Below are positions 35,988 through 44,610 of a stretch of DNA of 64,000 bases, one piece after another. A program made the translations under genes and the position numbers. Position 1 is the first letter of the stretch. Each line of letters begins with the position of its first letter. The stretch is from Anderseniella sp963787895. GTDB taxonomy: Bacteria; Pseudomonadota; Alphaproteobacteria; Rhizobiales; Aestuariivirgaceae. The notes beneath the pieces are model-generated. The model worked only from the letters and a program-made list of their open reading frames with translations. It had not been told where the DNA came from and did no database searches. The DNA is taken from positions 248,001 through 312,000 of the forward strand of contig CAWBEX010000002.1 of assembly GCA_963787895.1 (NCBI GenBank). The letters are read 5' to 3'.

Positions 35988-36021
35988 GTTATAAAGTTAC
36001 GCAATTATGTAATGAGATAAC
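35988..36021. promoter_or_regulatory. Two Zur-box-like dyads in the znuC/znuA intergenic region
   Basis: Two 13-bp imperfect dyads occur: GTTATAAAGTTAC at 35988-36000 and GTAATGAGATAAC at 36009-36021. Both fit a GTTAT-N3-ATAAC pattern (8 of 10 and 9 of 10 fixed bases), known for alphaproteobacterial Zur sites as I recall. They are 21 bp apart, two helical turns, so dimers would sit on the same DNA face. The position suits co-repression of both divergent operons by Zur when zinc is replete. Confidence 0.65.
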
Positions 36022-36042
36022 GTCACATAGGGATTGTCAGGC

Positions 36043-37044
36043 ATGAAGATTGTCACGCGCATCGCAACGTCCATTCTGCTGGCATCGGCATTGCTTGGTG
36101 TTTCCGGTGTTTGCGCCCAGGCCGAGATCAAGGTGGTTGCCTCCATAAAGCCGGTCCACTCACTTGCGGCCGCCGTGATGCAGGGTGTTGGCGAGCCCGG
36201 ATTGATTGTCGATAGCGCAAGTTCGCCGCACACCTACGCGATGAAACCATCCCAGGCACAAATGCTTGAGAAAGCCGATATCGTCTTTTGGGTCGGCCAC
36301 GAAATGGAAACATTTCTGGCATCATCGTTGGAAACCGTTGGCGCGAACGCCCAATCAGTCGAACTCATTGACGCCCCTGATCTTATAGGACTTACCTCAC
36401 GCAAGGGCGGCGCCTTCGAAAAACACGATGACAAGCATGACGGGGATGAAGCCGCACATAAAAAGCATGAGGCCGGACATGACGAACAGACACCAGCAAC
36501 CCGGACACAGCATGAGCACGGTTCGCACGATTCCCATGTCTGGCTCGATCCGCAAAACGCCAAGGCAATGGTGAATGAGATGGCGCAGGTGCTTGCCAGT
36601 GCCGATCCCGGCAATAGTGCAAAGTACAAGGCTAATGCTGACGCGCTCATGGTCAGGCTGGATGCGCTGATCGCCGAGGTATCAGCAGAACTGAAGCCGG
36701 TAAAGGACAAGGGATTCATTGTCTTTCACGATGCCTATCAGTATTTTGAAAACCGCTTCGGCGTGACAGCATCGGGCTCGATTACAGTCTCTCCTGAAGT
36801 ACTGCCGGGCGCAGCGCGCATTTCTGAAATCCGCGCAAGGATCAAGGAACTGGGTGCAACATGCGTCTTCGCCGAACCGCAATTCGAGCCCAAGCTGATT
36901 TCGACAGTGACCGAAGGAACACTGGCCAGGAGTGGCGTCATTGATCCGCTCGGAGCAAGCATTCCGGCTGGAGCAGACCTCTACTTCCAGGTAATCCGCA
37001 ACATGGCCTCATCGATCAGAACCTGCCTTGCCGGGGAAGGCTGA
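36043..37044 (+). CDS. znuA: Zinc ABC transporter periplasmic binding protein (ZnuA)
   Basis: A 333-residue periplasmic zinc chaperone with a signal peptide (MKIVTRIATSILLASALLG, cleavage likely after CAQA). Zinc-binding residues of the cluster A-I family are seen: His near SSPHTYAMKPSQA, His in DSHVWLDPQNA, His in FHDAYQYFENRFG, and acidic residue in FAEPQFEPKL. Between them is a His/Asp-rich loop (KHDDKHDGDEAAHKKHEAGH..., about 125-170), the mark of true zinc transporters versus manganese ones. It starts at the second ATG of the frame (36043) and lies divergent from znuCB-zur under shared Zur-type dyads. Confidence 0.95.
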   Translation: MKIVTRIATSILLASALLGVSGVCAQAEIKVVASIKPVHSLAAAVMQGVGEPGLIVDSASSPHTYAMKPSQAQMLEKADIVFWVGHEMETFLASSLETVGANAQSVELIDAPDLIGLTSRKGGAFEKHDDKHDGDEAAHKKHEAGHDEQTPATRTQHEHGSHDSHVWLDPQNAKAMVNEMAQVLASADPGNSAKYKANADALMVRLDALIAEVSAELKPVKDKGFIVFHDAYQYFENRFGVTASGSITVSPEVLPGAARISEIRARIKELGATCVFAEPQFEPKLISTVTEGTLARSGVIDPLGASIPAGADLYFQVIRNMASSIRTCLAGEG

Positions 37045-37222
37045 CCTCGTTTCTAGCAGGAGCGAACTTTTCGTATCCGACTTGCACCTCGCAATCCGGT
37101 CTTGAACTTCACCGCCAACTTGGGCACAGCCTTGCGGGCGCGCACATTGCGCTCACGATAGAAGCAGAAATTTTTGACCCTTTTCACCCTGGCGGCAACC
37201 TAGATGGTATGAACACCGTGTG

Positions 37223-37345
37223 ATGCAGCAAAAACTACCAGAAAAAAACAAGGCATTGTTCGCCGTCGCGCCCATGATGGACTGGACGGAAAATCGATCC
37301 TATTCAGTGGGTTACAAAGGTGGGCGTGCAATTTCCGTGCAGTGA
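37223..37345 (+). pseudogene. dusA: Displaced native 5' end of dusA (left junction of the island)
   Basis: An orphan 40-codon frame whose first 22 residues, MQQKLPEKNKALFAVAPM and following MDWT, match the start of the intact DusA at 53386 (KNKEKIFAVAPMMDWTD). Beyond the shared core it reads into unrelated sequence and stops at 37343. This is what an integration into the 5' end of dusA leaves behind: the original start codon and promoter stay on the left, while the gene body is now at the right end with a new start supplied by the element. DusA is tRNA-dihydrouridine synthase A. Confidence 0.85.
37274..37287 (+). repeat. Island left attachment core (attL)
   Basis: ATGATGGACTGGAC, identical to 53437-53450; encodes the MMDW segment of DusA. 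To its left is the native dusA start, to its right is island DNA. Confidence 0.8.
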
Positions 37346-37540
37346 GGTTGTTTTTTTCCGACAGTCAGCGGATTCATAGTATTTCGATTTGGGCCGGATC
37401 CCCAGGATATTGAATCGAGGTGCGCAAATCAAATCAATCTTGTTGGCAGTGGCAACAGATTGATATCATCCTATCAAGTTAAATATTCGGGTCTGATTCC
37501 CGCTGCCCGTTCTAGCTTTTCCAATATATTATTCACTATC
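37346..37540. other. Left-end island region without genes
   Basis: About 195 bp between the dusA remnant and the IS element. No open frame or RNA gene is recognised. It may hold recombinase arm sites. Confidence 0.4.
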
Positions 37541-37543
37541 TTA

Positions 37544-38450
37544 GTGTCTGTTCAATAATTCAGGGTTGAGTGAAAGGAGCAAATCAGATTCTTCGTATTT
37601 TACCACAAATATGGAGAACCCGGATGGTTTGGACCCCTTTCACTCGATCAATACATTTCCGCAAAAGCAGTAGATATGCAAGCGATCTGACGGATGTTGA
37701 ATGGGGATTGATTGCTCCGTTCATGCCACAGCAACCGCATTTTGGCCGTCGCCGTTCGACTTGTCTGCGAGCGGTTGTCGATGCTATATTCTACCTGCTG
37801 CAAACCGGCTGCCAGTGGCGCATGTTACCGACGGATTTTCCGCCGTGCAGCACGGTGTATCATTACTTCAAACGCTTTTCACACGATGGCACATGGGCTG
37901 ACATTCATGATGTGTTGTATTGCCAAACCCGTGAGGCAGAGGGTCATGAGCCAAGCCCGAGCTATGCCATTATTGACAGCCAAACCAGCAAAACAGGTCC
38001 AGATGCGAGGGAACTAACCGGTTTTGACGCAGGTAAAAAGATCAAAGGCCGCAAGCGCCACATTATCGTCGATACGCTCGGCCTGCTGCTCAAAGGTGTT
38101 GTTCATGCCGCAGACATTCAAGACCGCGACGGTGCTACCCTTGTCTTTGACAGGCTGACAGCGCGCTGGTCGTTCATCGAAAAGATATGCGGCGATGGCG
38201 GGTATCAGGGGCCGCGGGTGGCAAATGCAAGTCCGCGTCCGATGGAGATCGTTAAACGCAACCAAGCTGGATTTCAGGTACTGCCAAAACGCTGGATTGT
38301 TGAACGCACTTTTGCATGGCTTGGTATCAATCGCCGGTTATCAAAGGATTTCGAACGCTATGCAGCAACCGCGCTCGCCTTCATCCAAACAGCAATGATC
38401 AAACTAATGATCCGCCGGCTGGCTCGCAAAATGAATTATTGAACAGACTC
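37544..38450 (+). mobile_element. IS5-family insertion sequence, 907 bp
   Basis: Complete ends are visible. The terminal inverted repeats are GTGTCTGTTCAATAATT (37544-37560) and its near-perfect complement (38434-38450, 16 of 17 identical). The element is flanked by 3-bp target duplications TTA (37541-37543 and 38451-38453), as in TNA-duplicating IS5 subgroups. One transposase gene fills it, with its stop codon inside the right repeat. It is intact, so potentially active, and sits within the larger island near its left end. Confidence 0.9.
37624..38442 (+). CDS. IS5-family DDE transposase
   Basis: A 272-residue transposase. The N-terminal DUF4096-like region (SDLTDVEWGLIAPFMP, RAVVDAIFYLLQTGCQWRMLP) precedes the RNase H-fold DDE domain with the first Asp in AIIDSQTSK, GKKIKGRKRHIIVDTLGLLL, the second Asp in KICGDGGYQG and the Glu in WIVERTFAWLGINRRLSKDFE. 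The frame is uninterrupted and the length normal, so it is likely functional. The ATG at 37624 (MVWTPFTR) is preferred; a GTG at 37570 would add 18 residues. The stop lies inside the right inverted repeat. Confidence 0.93.
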   Translation: MVWTPFTRSIHFRKSSRYASDLTDVEWGLIAPFMPQQPHFGRRRSTCLRAVVDAIFYLLQTGCQWRMLPTDFPPCSTVYHYFKRFSHDGTWADIHDVLYCQTREAEGHEPSPSYAIIDSQTSKTGPDARELTGFDAGKKIKGRKRHIIVDTLGLLLKGVVHAADIQDRDGATLVFDRLTARWSFIEKICGDGGYQGPRVANASPRPMEIVKRNQAGFQVLPKRWIVERTFAWLGINRRLSKDFERYAATALAFIQTAMIKLMIRRLARKMNY

Positions 38451-38453
38451 TTA

Positions 38454-38774
38454 ATGTGCCATTGTGATTCAGTTAGAACCCTGTATTTTTCCATTGGATA
38501 GTAAATAGATCGCAGATGTATAGTAACTGTGGTAGTCCACATCCAATATCGCATCATCTGAATTGAAAAAAATCATGAAATGGCAGGTTAATACTCCATC
38601 TGGGCGTTTTGTAACGTGACGAGGAGACAATTGTACATACATTTGTTGCAGGAGAGGATGTGGAAGCCTTCAAAGTAACTGACTATGTTTATAACGCAAC
38701 TGTTGTTGCGAAACTTGCTGAACTATTCTGACATTGAGGCAATGTATCCATACCGTCGAAAACAAGCGAATATA
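38454..38774. other. AT-rich island segment without genes
   Basis: About 320 bp right of the IS. It contains a short hairpin (CGCAAC-TGTT-GTTGCG around 38696-38711) and no convincing frame. Base composition is more AT-rich than the flanking chromosome, which supports foreign origin. Confidence 0.4.
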
Positions 38775-39065
38775 TTAATAACCCAAATGGTATATTTTTG
38801 CATCAATTAATGAATTTACCAATGCAGAGTAAGGTGAAACTAAAAAAAATAATATTAATAAAAGCAATATTACTGATAAAATTAAAAAATATTCGTAATA
38901 TTTTTCATATATACGACTTAAATTATGGTATTCGTTCGGCTTCTCCATATCAATTCTCCGAATTGCGTTTATAACTTGAAAATTTTGCTCTTTATGGCCG
39001 AGAAGTGCGTTCAGAAATGGCCATCCATAGGTAAAAACTTCAGAATTATATTTCCCCGCAAACAT
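38775..39065 (-). CDS. Small putative membrane protein
   Basis: A 96-residue frame with a hydrophilic first half and one strong membrane segment (FLILSVILLLLILFFLVSP, about 60-78). It is very AT-rich (runs of A and T codons), lies 20 nt downstream of potD on the same strand and has no recognised family. It may be the tail of the transporter transcript, a degraded gene, or chance in AT-rich DNA. Confidence 0.3.
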   Translation of the reverse strand: MFAGKYNSEVFTYGWPFLNALLGHKEQNFQVINAIRRIDMEKPNEYHNLSRIYEKYYEYFLILSVILLLLILFFLVSPYSALVNSLIDAKIYHLGY

Positions 39066-39085
39066 CAGGTCTACGGGGAAATTTG

Positions 39086-40123
39086 TTACTTCTTCACGTT
39101 GGTCCAGATCTTGTCATAGACAGCCTGGACGTCTTTCGAGCAAGCCTCAATGAATACGGCTTTACCGGAACCTGCAGGTTGATTGGCTTCCGGCATCGCT
39201 TTCAATTCCGCGCTCAGCAAGGCGTCAACCCCGGTAACGCCAGCTGAATACTGGGACCAGTTGGTCAGTTCTGCGACATTTTCCGGTACCAACAGAAAGT
39301 CCATGAACTTGAGGGCGTTTTCACGGTTGGGCGCATCTTTCAACAACACAACATTGTCCATCCAGGCAATGACGCCCTGTTTTGGATAGGCATACTCGAT
39401 GTTTGCTCCTTCAGCCCTCGCCTTGGCGCTGAAACCGTTGAAGATCATTCCGGCAGCTGCGTCGCCTGAAACCAGAACTTCCTTGGCTGTATCAGAATTG
39501 AAGGATACCCAATTCGATTTGGCCGACTGAAGCAAATCATCCAGAGCTTTCAATTGGTCACGATCTGTTGAGCATTGGGGGATACCCAGATGTAGTGAAG
39601 CCAGTGCAATCACTTCACCCTGGCTGTCAAGCATGTTGATTTTCCCTGCCAGTTCTGCCGGAGGGTTGAACAAGATGTCCGTTGTGTTGATCTCGCCTTT
39701 GTAGACATCCCGGTTCACCGAAAACGAGGTTGTACCCCACTGATAGGGGATGGAGGAATTTCGCCCTTTGTCATATGGCACGTCCATCCACTGGGCATCG
39801 ATATTGCCCTTGTTTTTCAATTCCCCTTCCGCAATGGAATCCAGCATTCCTTCGTTCGCCATGATTTGCACCATGTAGTCTCCGGGAAATGCAAGGTCAT
39901 AGGTGCCAAGGCTGCCCGCCTTCAGTGTGGCAAGCATGGCTTCGTTCGAGTCATACGTGTCCATTGTCACTTCAATACCGTTTTCCTTGGCAAAACGGTC
40001 GAGCATTTCCTGGGGGATGTATTCAAACCAGTGATAAAGCGAGAGCTTTCCCTCGGCAAAGGCAGCCTGCTGAGAGGCGACAAGTGCCAAGACGGCAACT
40101 CCGGACTTCAAGAAATTCTTCAT
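39086..40123 (-). CDS. potD: Spermidine/putrescine-type ABC transporter substrate-binding protein (PotD family)
   Basis: A 345-residue periplasmic binding protein with a signal peptide (MKNFLKSGVAVLALVASQQAAFA). The mature part begins with the family's LSLYHWFEYIPQEMLDRF and has TYDSNEAMLATLKAG, YDLAFPGDYMVQIM, QWGTTSFSVNRDVY and YAYPKQGVIAWMDNVVLLKDA (in part). PotD-like proteins bind polyamines or related organic cations; acidic ligand residues cannot be assigned with confidence. It follows potC within the minus-strand potA-potB-potC-potD operon of the island. Confidence 0.92.
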   Translation of the reverse strand: MKNFLKSGVAVLALVASQQAAFAEGKLSLYHWFEYIPQEMLDRFAKENGIEVTMDTYDSNEAMLATLKAGSLGTYDLAFPGDYMVQIMANEGMLDSIAEGELKNKGNIDAQWMDVPYDKGRNSSIPYQWGTTSFSVNRDVYKGEINTTDILFNPPAELAGKINMLDSQGEVIALASLHLGIPQCSTDRDQLKALDDLLQSAKSNWVSFNSDTAKEVLVSGDAAAGMIFNGFSAKARAEGANIEYAYPKQGVIAWMDNVVLLKDAPNRENALKFMDFLLVPENVAELTNWSQYSAGVTGVDALLSAELKAMPEANQPAGSGKAVFIEACSKDVQAVYDKIWTNVKK

Positions 40124-40141
40124 ACTATTCTCCTTTGGTGG

Positions 40142-40950
40142 TTACTTGATTTGGTCTTTCTTGCCGACATAATAGGAAATGGTGACCATGATGATGGAAA
40201 CTGAAAGCAGCATGGTGGAAATCGCCATGATATTCGGTTTGATACCCTGTTTGACTGAGCCAAAGATGGCCGTCGGCAAGGTTTCGATTCCCGCACCCTT
40301 GACGAAGTTTGTGATGATGAAATCATCGAGTGAAATGATAAAGGCAGGATGAAACCAGAAATGATGCCCGGCATCATCATTGGCAGAAGTATCCGCCGGA
40401 ATGCCTGTGCCTTCGTCGCATACAAATCCAGCGCAGCCTGCTCATAGGTGTCTTCTATTCCCTGCATGCGGGCGGAGATCGGCATATAGGCAAAGGGTAT
40501 GCAAAAGGCGACATGGGCTATGAGTATGCTTACATAGCCCCGCTCAAATCCGATGGTATTGTAGAAAATCAGTGTTGCCACTGCGGTCACGATTTCAGGA
40601 ACGATCAGTGGTAAGCTGATCAGGCCGAACGAGAGGTATCTTGTTCTGAATTTTCCGCCGCGGATAATTGCCGTTGCTGCGGATGTTGCGATGGCGGTTG
40701 AAACCGTTGCTGCCATGATTGCGATTGTGAAAGAATTCCAGGCCGCCTGCTTGAACTTTGCAGATTCGGGCCCGACAAACACGTCAGCGTACCAGGTCAG
40801 GCTAAAGCCTTCCCAGATTGTGATTGATTTGGATGCGTTGAATGAATAGACGGTCACAACGATCAGGGGCGCATATAGGATTACAAGGCACAGGATCGTT
40901 ATATGAAAGAACCCCGGATAGGCTTTGATGTCTGATTTAGCTTGCGCCAT
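40142..40950 (-). pseudogene. potC: PotC-type ABC permease with a late frameshift
   Basis: The first ~200 residues are a normal PotC permease: PGFFHITILCLVILYAPLIVV, FSLTWYADVF, LSFGLISLPLIVPEIVTAVATLIF (in part), the loop EDTYEQAALDLYATKAQAFRRILLP and PGIISGFIL. At about 40345 one base appears missing, and the frame then reads a meaningless basic tail to 40120. In the other frame the normal family ending follows: IISLDDFIITNFVKGAG, ETLPTAIFGSVKQGIKP, then SYYVGKKDQIK, ending with TAA at 40142. All else is intact, so this is a recent lesion or a sequencing error. If real, the transporter loses its last membrane helix. It overlaps potB by 14 nt. Confidence 0.8.
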
Positions 40951-41878
40951 GGGTTGCCTCCCTGTTCAGTCTGGCGCTTTGACGAGAAGAATAAACCAGG
41001 ATTAGCAATACCATGGTCAGCAGTATCATTGAAATTGCAGCACCAAATGGCCAATTGCCTGCATTGCCCTTGAATTGCTCTTCGATCAAAGAGCCAATCA
41101 TGAAGTTTTTTGCGCCTCCCAACAGATCGGGAGCAAGGAATGATCCCAGCGAAGGCACAAATACCAGAAGACAACCGGCATATATGCCCGGCTTGACGGT
41201 TGGCAAAAGGATCCGCGTCAGGGTTTGCCATTTGGAAGCATAGAGGTCCGCTGCGGCTTCCGTCAGCGCAAAATTGTAACGCTCGACTGCGGCATAAATT
41301 GGCAAAACCATGAACGGCAAATAGGAGTAGAACAAACCGATTTGCACCGCGAAGTCCGTATTGACGATCTGGATCGGGCTGTCGATCAACCCGATCTGCA
41401 TCAGCGCACTATTGAGTGGCCCTTCATCGCGCAGAAGAAATTTCATCGAGACGGTGCGGATCAGAAGGTTGACCCAATAAGGGATGGTTATCAGAAATAC
41501 CCAAAGCGCACGCTGATTGTCCGGGCGGGTTGCAATAAAATAGGCAGTGGGAAAACCAATTACCAGACTGAGAATTGTCGCTGCGCCTGCCTGCCAGATG
41601 GATCGCAGGAATATTAAAATGTAAGTCCATTCGATTTGAGGCTGCTCATCTCCAAACAAGCCCCTGTCAAAAAAGAACTGGTCGTATGCATCCAGTGAGA
41701 ATTCCCAGATTACACCACCGCGAAATTCCTTGGTCAGGAAGGAATAAACCAGCATCAGTAAAACCGGAACCAGCACGAATATGCCCAAGACCAGCCACGA
41801 GGGCAAAAGCAGCCAGTTGCGCGCATGTGCATAAATATTCGAACTGTTTTCGCCGCCGCTGGCTACGCCCCCTGCCAT
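40937..41878 (-). CDS. potB: PotB-type ABC transporter permease
   Basis: A 313-residue inner-membrane permease with six hydrophobic segments (WLLLPSWLVLGIFVLVPVLLM, IWQAGAATILSLVIGFPTAYF and others). The EAA loop LTEAAADLYASKWQTLTRILLPTVKPGI (in part: EAAADLYASKWQTLTRILLP) contacts the PotA ATPase. It pairs with PotC to form the polyamine-type channel. The ATG at 41878 overlaps the potA stop by one base (TGATG), so translation is coupled. Confidence 0.92.
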   Translation of the reverse strand: MAGGVASGGENSSNIYAHARNWLLLPSWLVLGIFVLVPVLLMLVYSFLTKEFRGGVIWEFSLDAYDQFFFDRGLFGDEQPQIEWTYILIFLRSIWQAGAATILSLVIGFPTAYFIATRPDNQRALWVFLITIPYWVNLLIRTVSMKFLLRDEGPLNSALMQIGLIDSPIQIVNTDFAVQIGLFYSYLPFMVLPIYAAVERYNFALTEAAADLYASKWQTLTRILLPTVKPGIYAGCLLVFVPSLGSFLAPDLLGGAKNFMIGSLIEEQFKGNAGNWPFGAAISMILLTMVLLILVYSSRQSARLNREATHGAS

Positions 41879-42966
41879 CAATCATGCAACAGGCGCGCGG
41901 CGCCCATCTCCATGTTGACATAAACATTCTTTCCGGAATCAAAAGTGGCCGCGGCTCCCTTGGTCGAATTCTGGGTTCGAATTGAAATGTCAGGGCCATT
42001 GTCCAGTTTCACGACGGTCTGCAGGTCCGTGCCGATATAAACGGTTTCCCGAACAACACCACTCATGCTTTCCTTTTCAACCGGTTTATCGGAAAGGAAC
42101 AGGCGTTCGGGACGAATGGACAAATGAACTTTTGACCCGATGCCGATGTCGTCCACTGCATTACAGGTCAATATATGATCGCCGCCCAGATGGCAGATAG
42201 CGCGTGACCCCTTTATATCCGCAACTGTAACAGCCAGCAGGTTAGTTTCGCCAATGAAGTCCGCGACAAACCTGTTCTGCGGACGCTCATAAATATCGCG
42301 TGCATTGCCAAGTTGCTGCAACCTGCCAGCCGACATGACGGCAATCCGGTCAGACATGGTCAGGGCCTCCTCCTGATCATGGGTGACAAAGATGAAGGTA
42401 ATGCCGGTTTCGCGTTGAATTTGTTTCAATTCAAATCGCATCGCCTGTCGCAATTTGAGGTCCAAGGCAGACAGCGGTTCATCCAGAAGCAAAACCTTTG
42501 GATCAGGTGCCAGTGCCCTGGCCAACGCAACCCGTTGCTGTTGACCGCCCGATAGTTGGGCTGGCTTGCGCTGAGCCAATTGGGAAAGCTGTACCAGTTC
42601 GAGCATTTTTCCGGCCTTTGCCTTGGCATCCGTCTTGGACATGCCGCGCATTTCCAGCCCGAACATCACGTTCTGTTCAACTGTCATCAAGGGAAACAGG
42701 GCGTAATTCTGGAAAACGGTATTCACCGGCCGTTTATTCGGAGGCAAATCCTCAATCTCTTCATCGTAGAGAAAAATAGCGCCTTCAGTCACGTCTTCGA
42801 AACCGGCGATCATACGCAACAAGGTTGTTTTCCCGCAGCCTGACGGGCCAAGCAGCGTGAAAAACTCGTTGTCCATTATGGACACTGAAATGGGCTGCAA
42901 TGCTGTGAAATCGCCATATTTTTTCATGGCGCTGCGAACATCCACAGCGATAGCGCGTTCAGTCAA
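41878..42966 (-). CDS. potA: PotA-type ABC transporter ATP-binding protein
   Basis: A 362-residue ATPase of the spermidine/putrescine importer type. It has Walker A GPSGCGKTT, signature LSGGQQQRVALARALA, Walker B LLLDEPLSALD, switch VTHDQEEAL, and a C-terminal regulatory TOBE domain (about 280-355: VHLSIRPERLFL, SGVVRETVYIGTDLQTVVKL). It is the first gene of the island's potABCD operon, divergent from the FMO-like gene. The 337-bp gap upstream contains a LysR-type dyad. Confidence 0.93.
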   Translation of the reverse strand: MTERAIAVDVRSAMKKYGDFTALQPISVSIMDNEFFTLLGPSGCGKTTLLRMIAGFEDVTEGAIFLYDEEIEDLPPNKRPVNTVFQNYALFPLMTVEQNVMFGLEMRGMSKTDAKAKAGKMLELVQLSQLAQRKPAQLSGGQQQRVALARALAPDPKVLLLDEPLSALDLKLRQAMRFELKQIQRETGITFIFVTHDQEEALTMSDRIAVMSAGRLQQLGNARDIYERPQNRFVADFIGETNLLAVTVADIKGSRAICHLGGDHILTCNAVDDIGIGSKVHLSIRPERLFLSDKPVEKESMSGVVRETVYIGTDLQTVVKLDNGPDISIRTQNSTKGAAATFDSGKNVYVNMEMGAARLLHD

Positions 42967-43303
42967 TGAATTCTCCTCCCAAATTCGTCACTCAAACTAG
43001 CCTGCATCCGAATATTAATTAAGCATACTTATCCGCATCTCAGATTAGTTTTTAGCTAATTTGTACTCGGCAATGTGGCTGCGCTTTACTTCTCCGCAAT
43101 AGGAGATATCCATAACGGGCACACATTGAATTTGGCGGGCACTTCAGTGTCAAAATATGAAATGGCGTAGGTTTTAACTAACCTTGAATAAGAGAGACTG
43201 TTCTTTTGCCCGATAGGGATAATGGTGAATCTGACCGCTTTACATGCAGGCATGCAACCGCGTGAAGAACGCCAGAGTATTAAATCCAAAAGAGGAAACC
43301 GAA
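42967..43303. other. Divergent control region of the island (potA / FMO-like gene)
   Basis: 337 bp, AT-rich, no gene. It separates the minus-strand transport operon from the plus-strand catabolic genes and contains a T-N11-A dyad at 43044-43060. Confidence 0.6.
43044..43060. promoter_or_regulatory. LysR-type operator candidate
   Basis: A 17-bp interrupted dyad, ATTAG-N7-CTAAT, that contains T-N11-A, the classical LysR-family recognition pattern. It lies in the divergent potA/FMO intergenic region, as expected if the island's own LysR protein (47231-48154) controls both arms. Binding is inferred only from pattern. Confidence 0.45.
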
Positions 43304-44569
43304 ATGGCTGATGAAAAGACAGGAACATTGGTGGTTGGCGGTGGTCAGGCTGGATTGGCCATGAGCGAACACCTCACCAGTATCGGTGAACCTCATTTGG
43401 TTTTGGAGCGCCAAAGAATAGCCGAGCGCTGGCGCTCGGAGCGATGGGATTCACTGGTTGCCAACGGGCCGGCCTGGCATGACAGATTTCCCTCAAGGGA
43501 GTTTGGGGTCGACCCGGACGCATTCCCCTCAAAAGAATGCGTAGCAGATTACTTTGTTGACTTCGCCAAACAGATCAATGCACCTGTCCGCTGTGGTGTT
43601 GAAGTACAAAAGGCTGAACGACAGGCTGGCAATCAAGGGTTTCGAGTAGAAACAACTGACGGCGTAATAATAGCGAACAATATCGTTGCTGCGACCGGAC
43701 CATTTCAAAGACCGATCATTCCTCCAATTGTGCCGAAGGATTTTAATGTCCTGCAGATGCACTCGACGGGCTATCGCAATCCGGATCAGCTTCCAAAAGG
43801 GGCGGTTCTGGTCGTTGGTGCGGGCTCATCGGGAGCTCAAATTGCAGATGAATTATCGCGTAGCGGAAGGAAAGTGTATCTTTCAGTTGGTGCTCATGAC
43901 CGGCCACCACGCAGCTATCGCGGACGTGATTTTGTTTGGTGGCTTGGCGTTCTGAACAAATGGGATGCGGCTACTCCGGGGCCTGGCACAGAGCACGTAA
44001 CAATTGCTGTCAGCGGTGCCCATGGTGGCGAAACGGTGGACTTCAGACGTTTTGCAGAACGCGGAATGAGCCTTGTCGGGCTGACGCAATCGTTCAAGGA
44101 GGGGAAATTGAGCTTCGCATCGAATTTGGCAGACAACATCGAAAAAGGCGATGCCAACTATCTTTCATTGCTGAAAGAAGCGGATGCCTATGTAGAGCGT
44201 AACGGTCTTGATCTCCCCCCGGAACCTGAGGCACATGTAATTGGTCCTGATCCGCAATGCATGACCAATCCAATTCTTGAACTGGATTTGGCAGACGCTG
44301 GTGTAACCTCGATCATTTGGGCGACGGGATTTGCGGTGGATTACAGCTGGTTGAAATTCGATATTTTTGATGAACACGGCAGGCCTTTTCACCAGCGCGG
44401 TATCTCGGACGAGTCCGGCATTTATTTTCTGGGACTTCCATGGCAGTCGCGTCGCGGATCATCTTTTATCTGGGGCGTGTGGTATGATGCCAAATATATT
44501 TCTGATCATATAGCAAAGTTGAACGGATACTTGAAATATCACGCTTCCGCATCGAAAGTGCGCAGTTGA
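43304..44569 (+). CDS. FAD/NAD(P)-dependent monooxygenase-like oxidoreductase (CzcO/FMO type)
   Basis: A 421-residue soluble flavoprotein with two Rossmann motifs: FAD-binding GGGQAGLAM (residues 12-20) and NAD(P)-binding VVGAGSSGAQIADEL (about 170-184). Between them is ATGPFQRPIIP; later come IIWATGFAVDYSWL and the C-terminal GIYFLGLPWQSRRGSS. This is the flavin-containing monooxygenase-like group that oxygenates N or S atoms or ketones. The ATG at 43304 has an AGAGGA box 6 nt upstream. It opens the plus-strand arm of the island and is followed by RidA, DUF1028 and aldehyde dehydrogenase genes, suggesting oxidation of an amine substrate (inference). Confidence 0.85.
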   Translation: MADEKTGTLVVGGGQAGLAMSEHLTSIGEPHLVLERQRIAERWRSERWDSLVANGPAWHDRFPSREFGVDPDAFPSKECVADYFVDFAKQINAPVRCGVEVQKAERQAGNQGFRVETTDGVIIANNIVAATGPFQRPIIPPIVPKDFNVLQMHSTGYRNPDQLPKGAVLVVGAGSSGAQIADELSRSGRKVYLSVGAHDRPPRSYRGRDFVWWLGVLNKWDAATPGPGTEHVTIAVSGAHGGETVDFRRFAERGMSLVGLTQSFKEGKLSFASNLADNIEKGDANYLSLLKEADAYVERNGLDLPPEPEAHVIGPDPQCMTNPILELDLADAGVTSIIWATGFAVDYSWLKFDIFDEHGRPFHQRGISDESGIYFLGLPWQSRRGSSFIWGVWYDAKYISDHIAKLNGYLKYHASASKVRS

Positions 44570-44610
44570 TCGTCTAAACCGGACGCGCCAGACAAGAGAG
44601 CAGAACAAAA

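Noticed and set aside
37045..37222. tRNA or other RNA gene as the island's attachment site
   Set aside because: No cloverleaf-like sequence; the dusA core repeat explains both ends.
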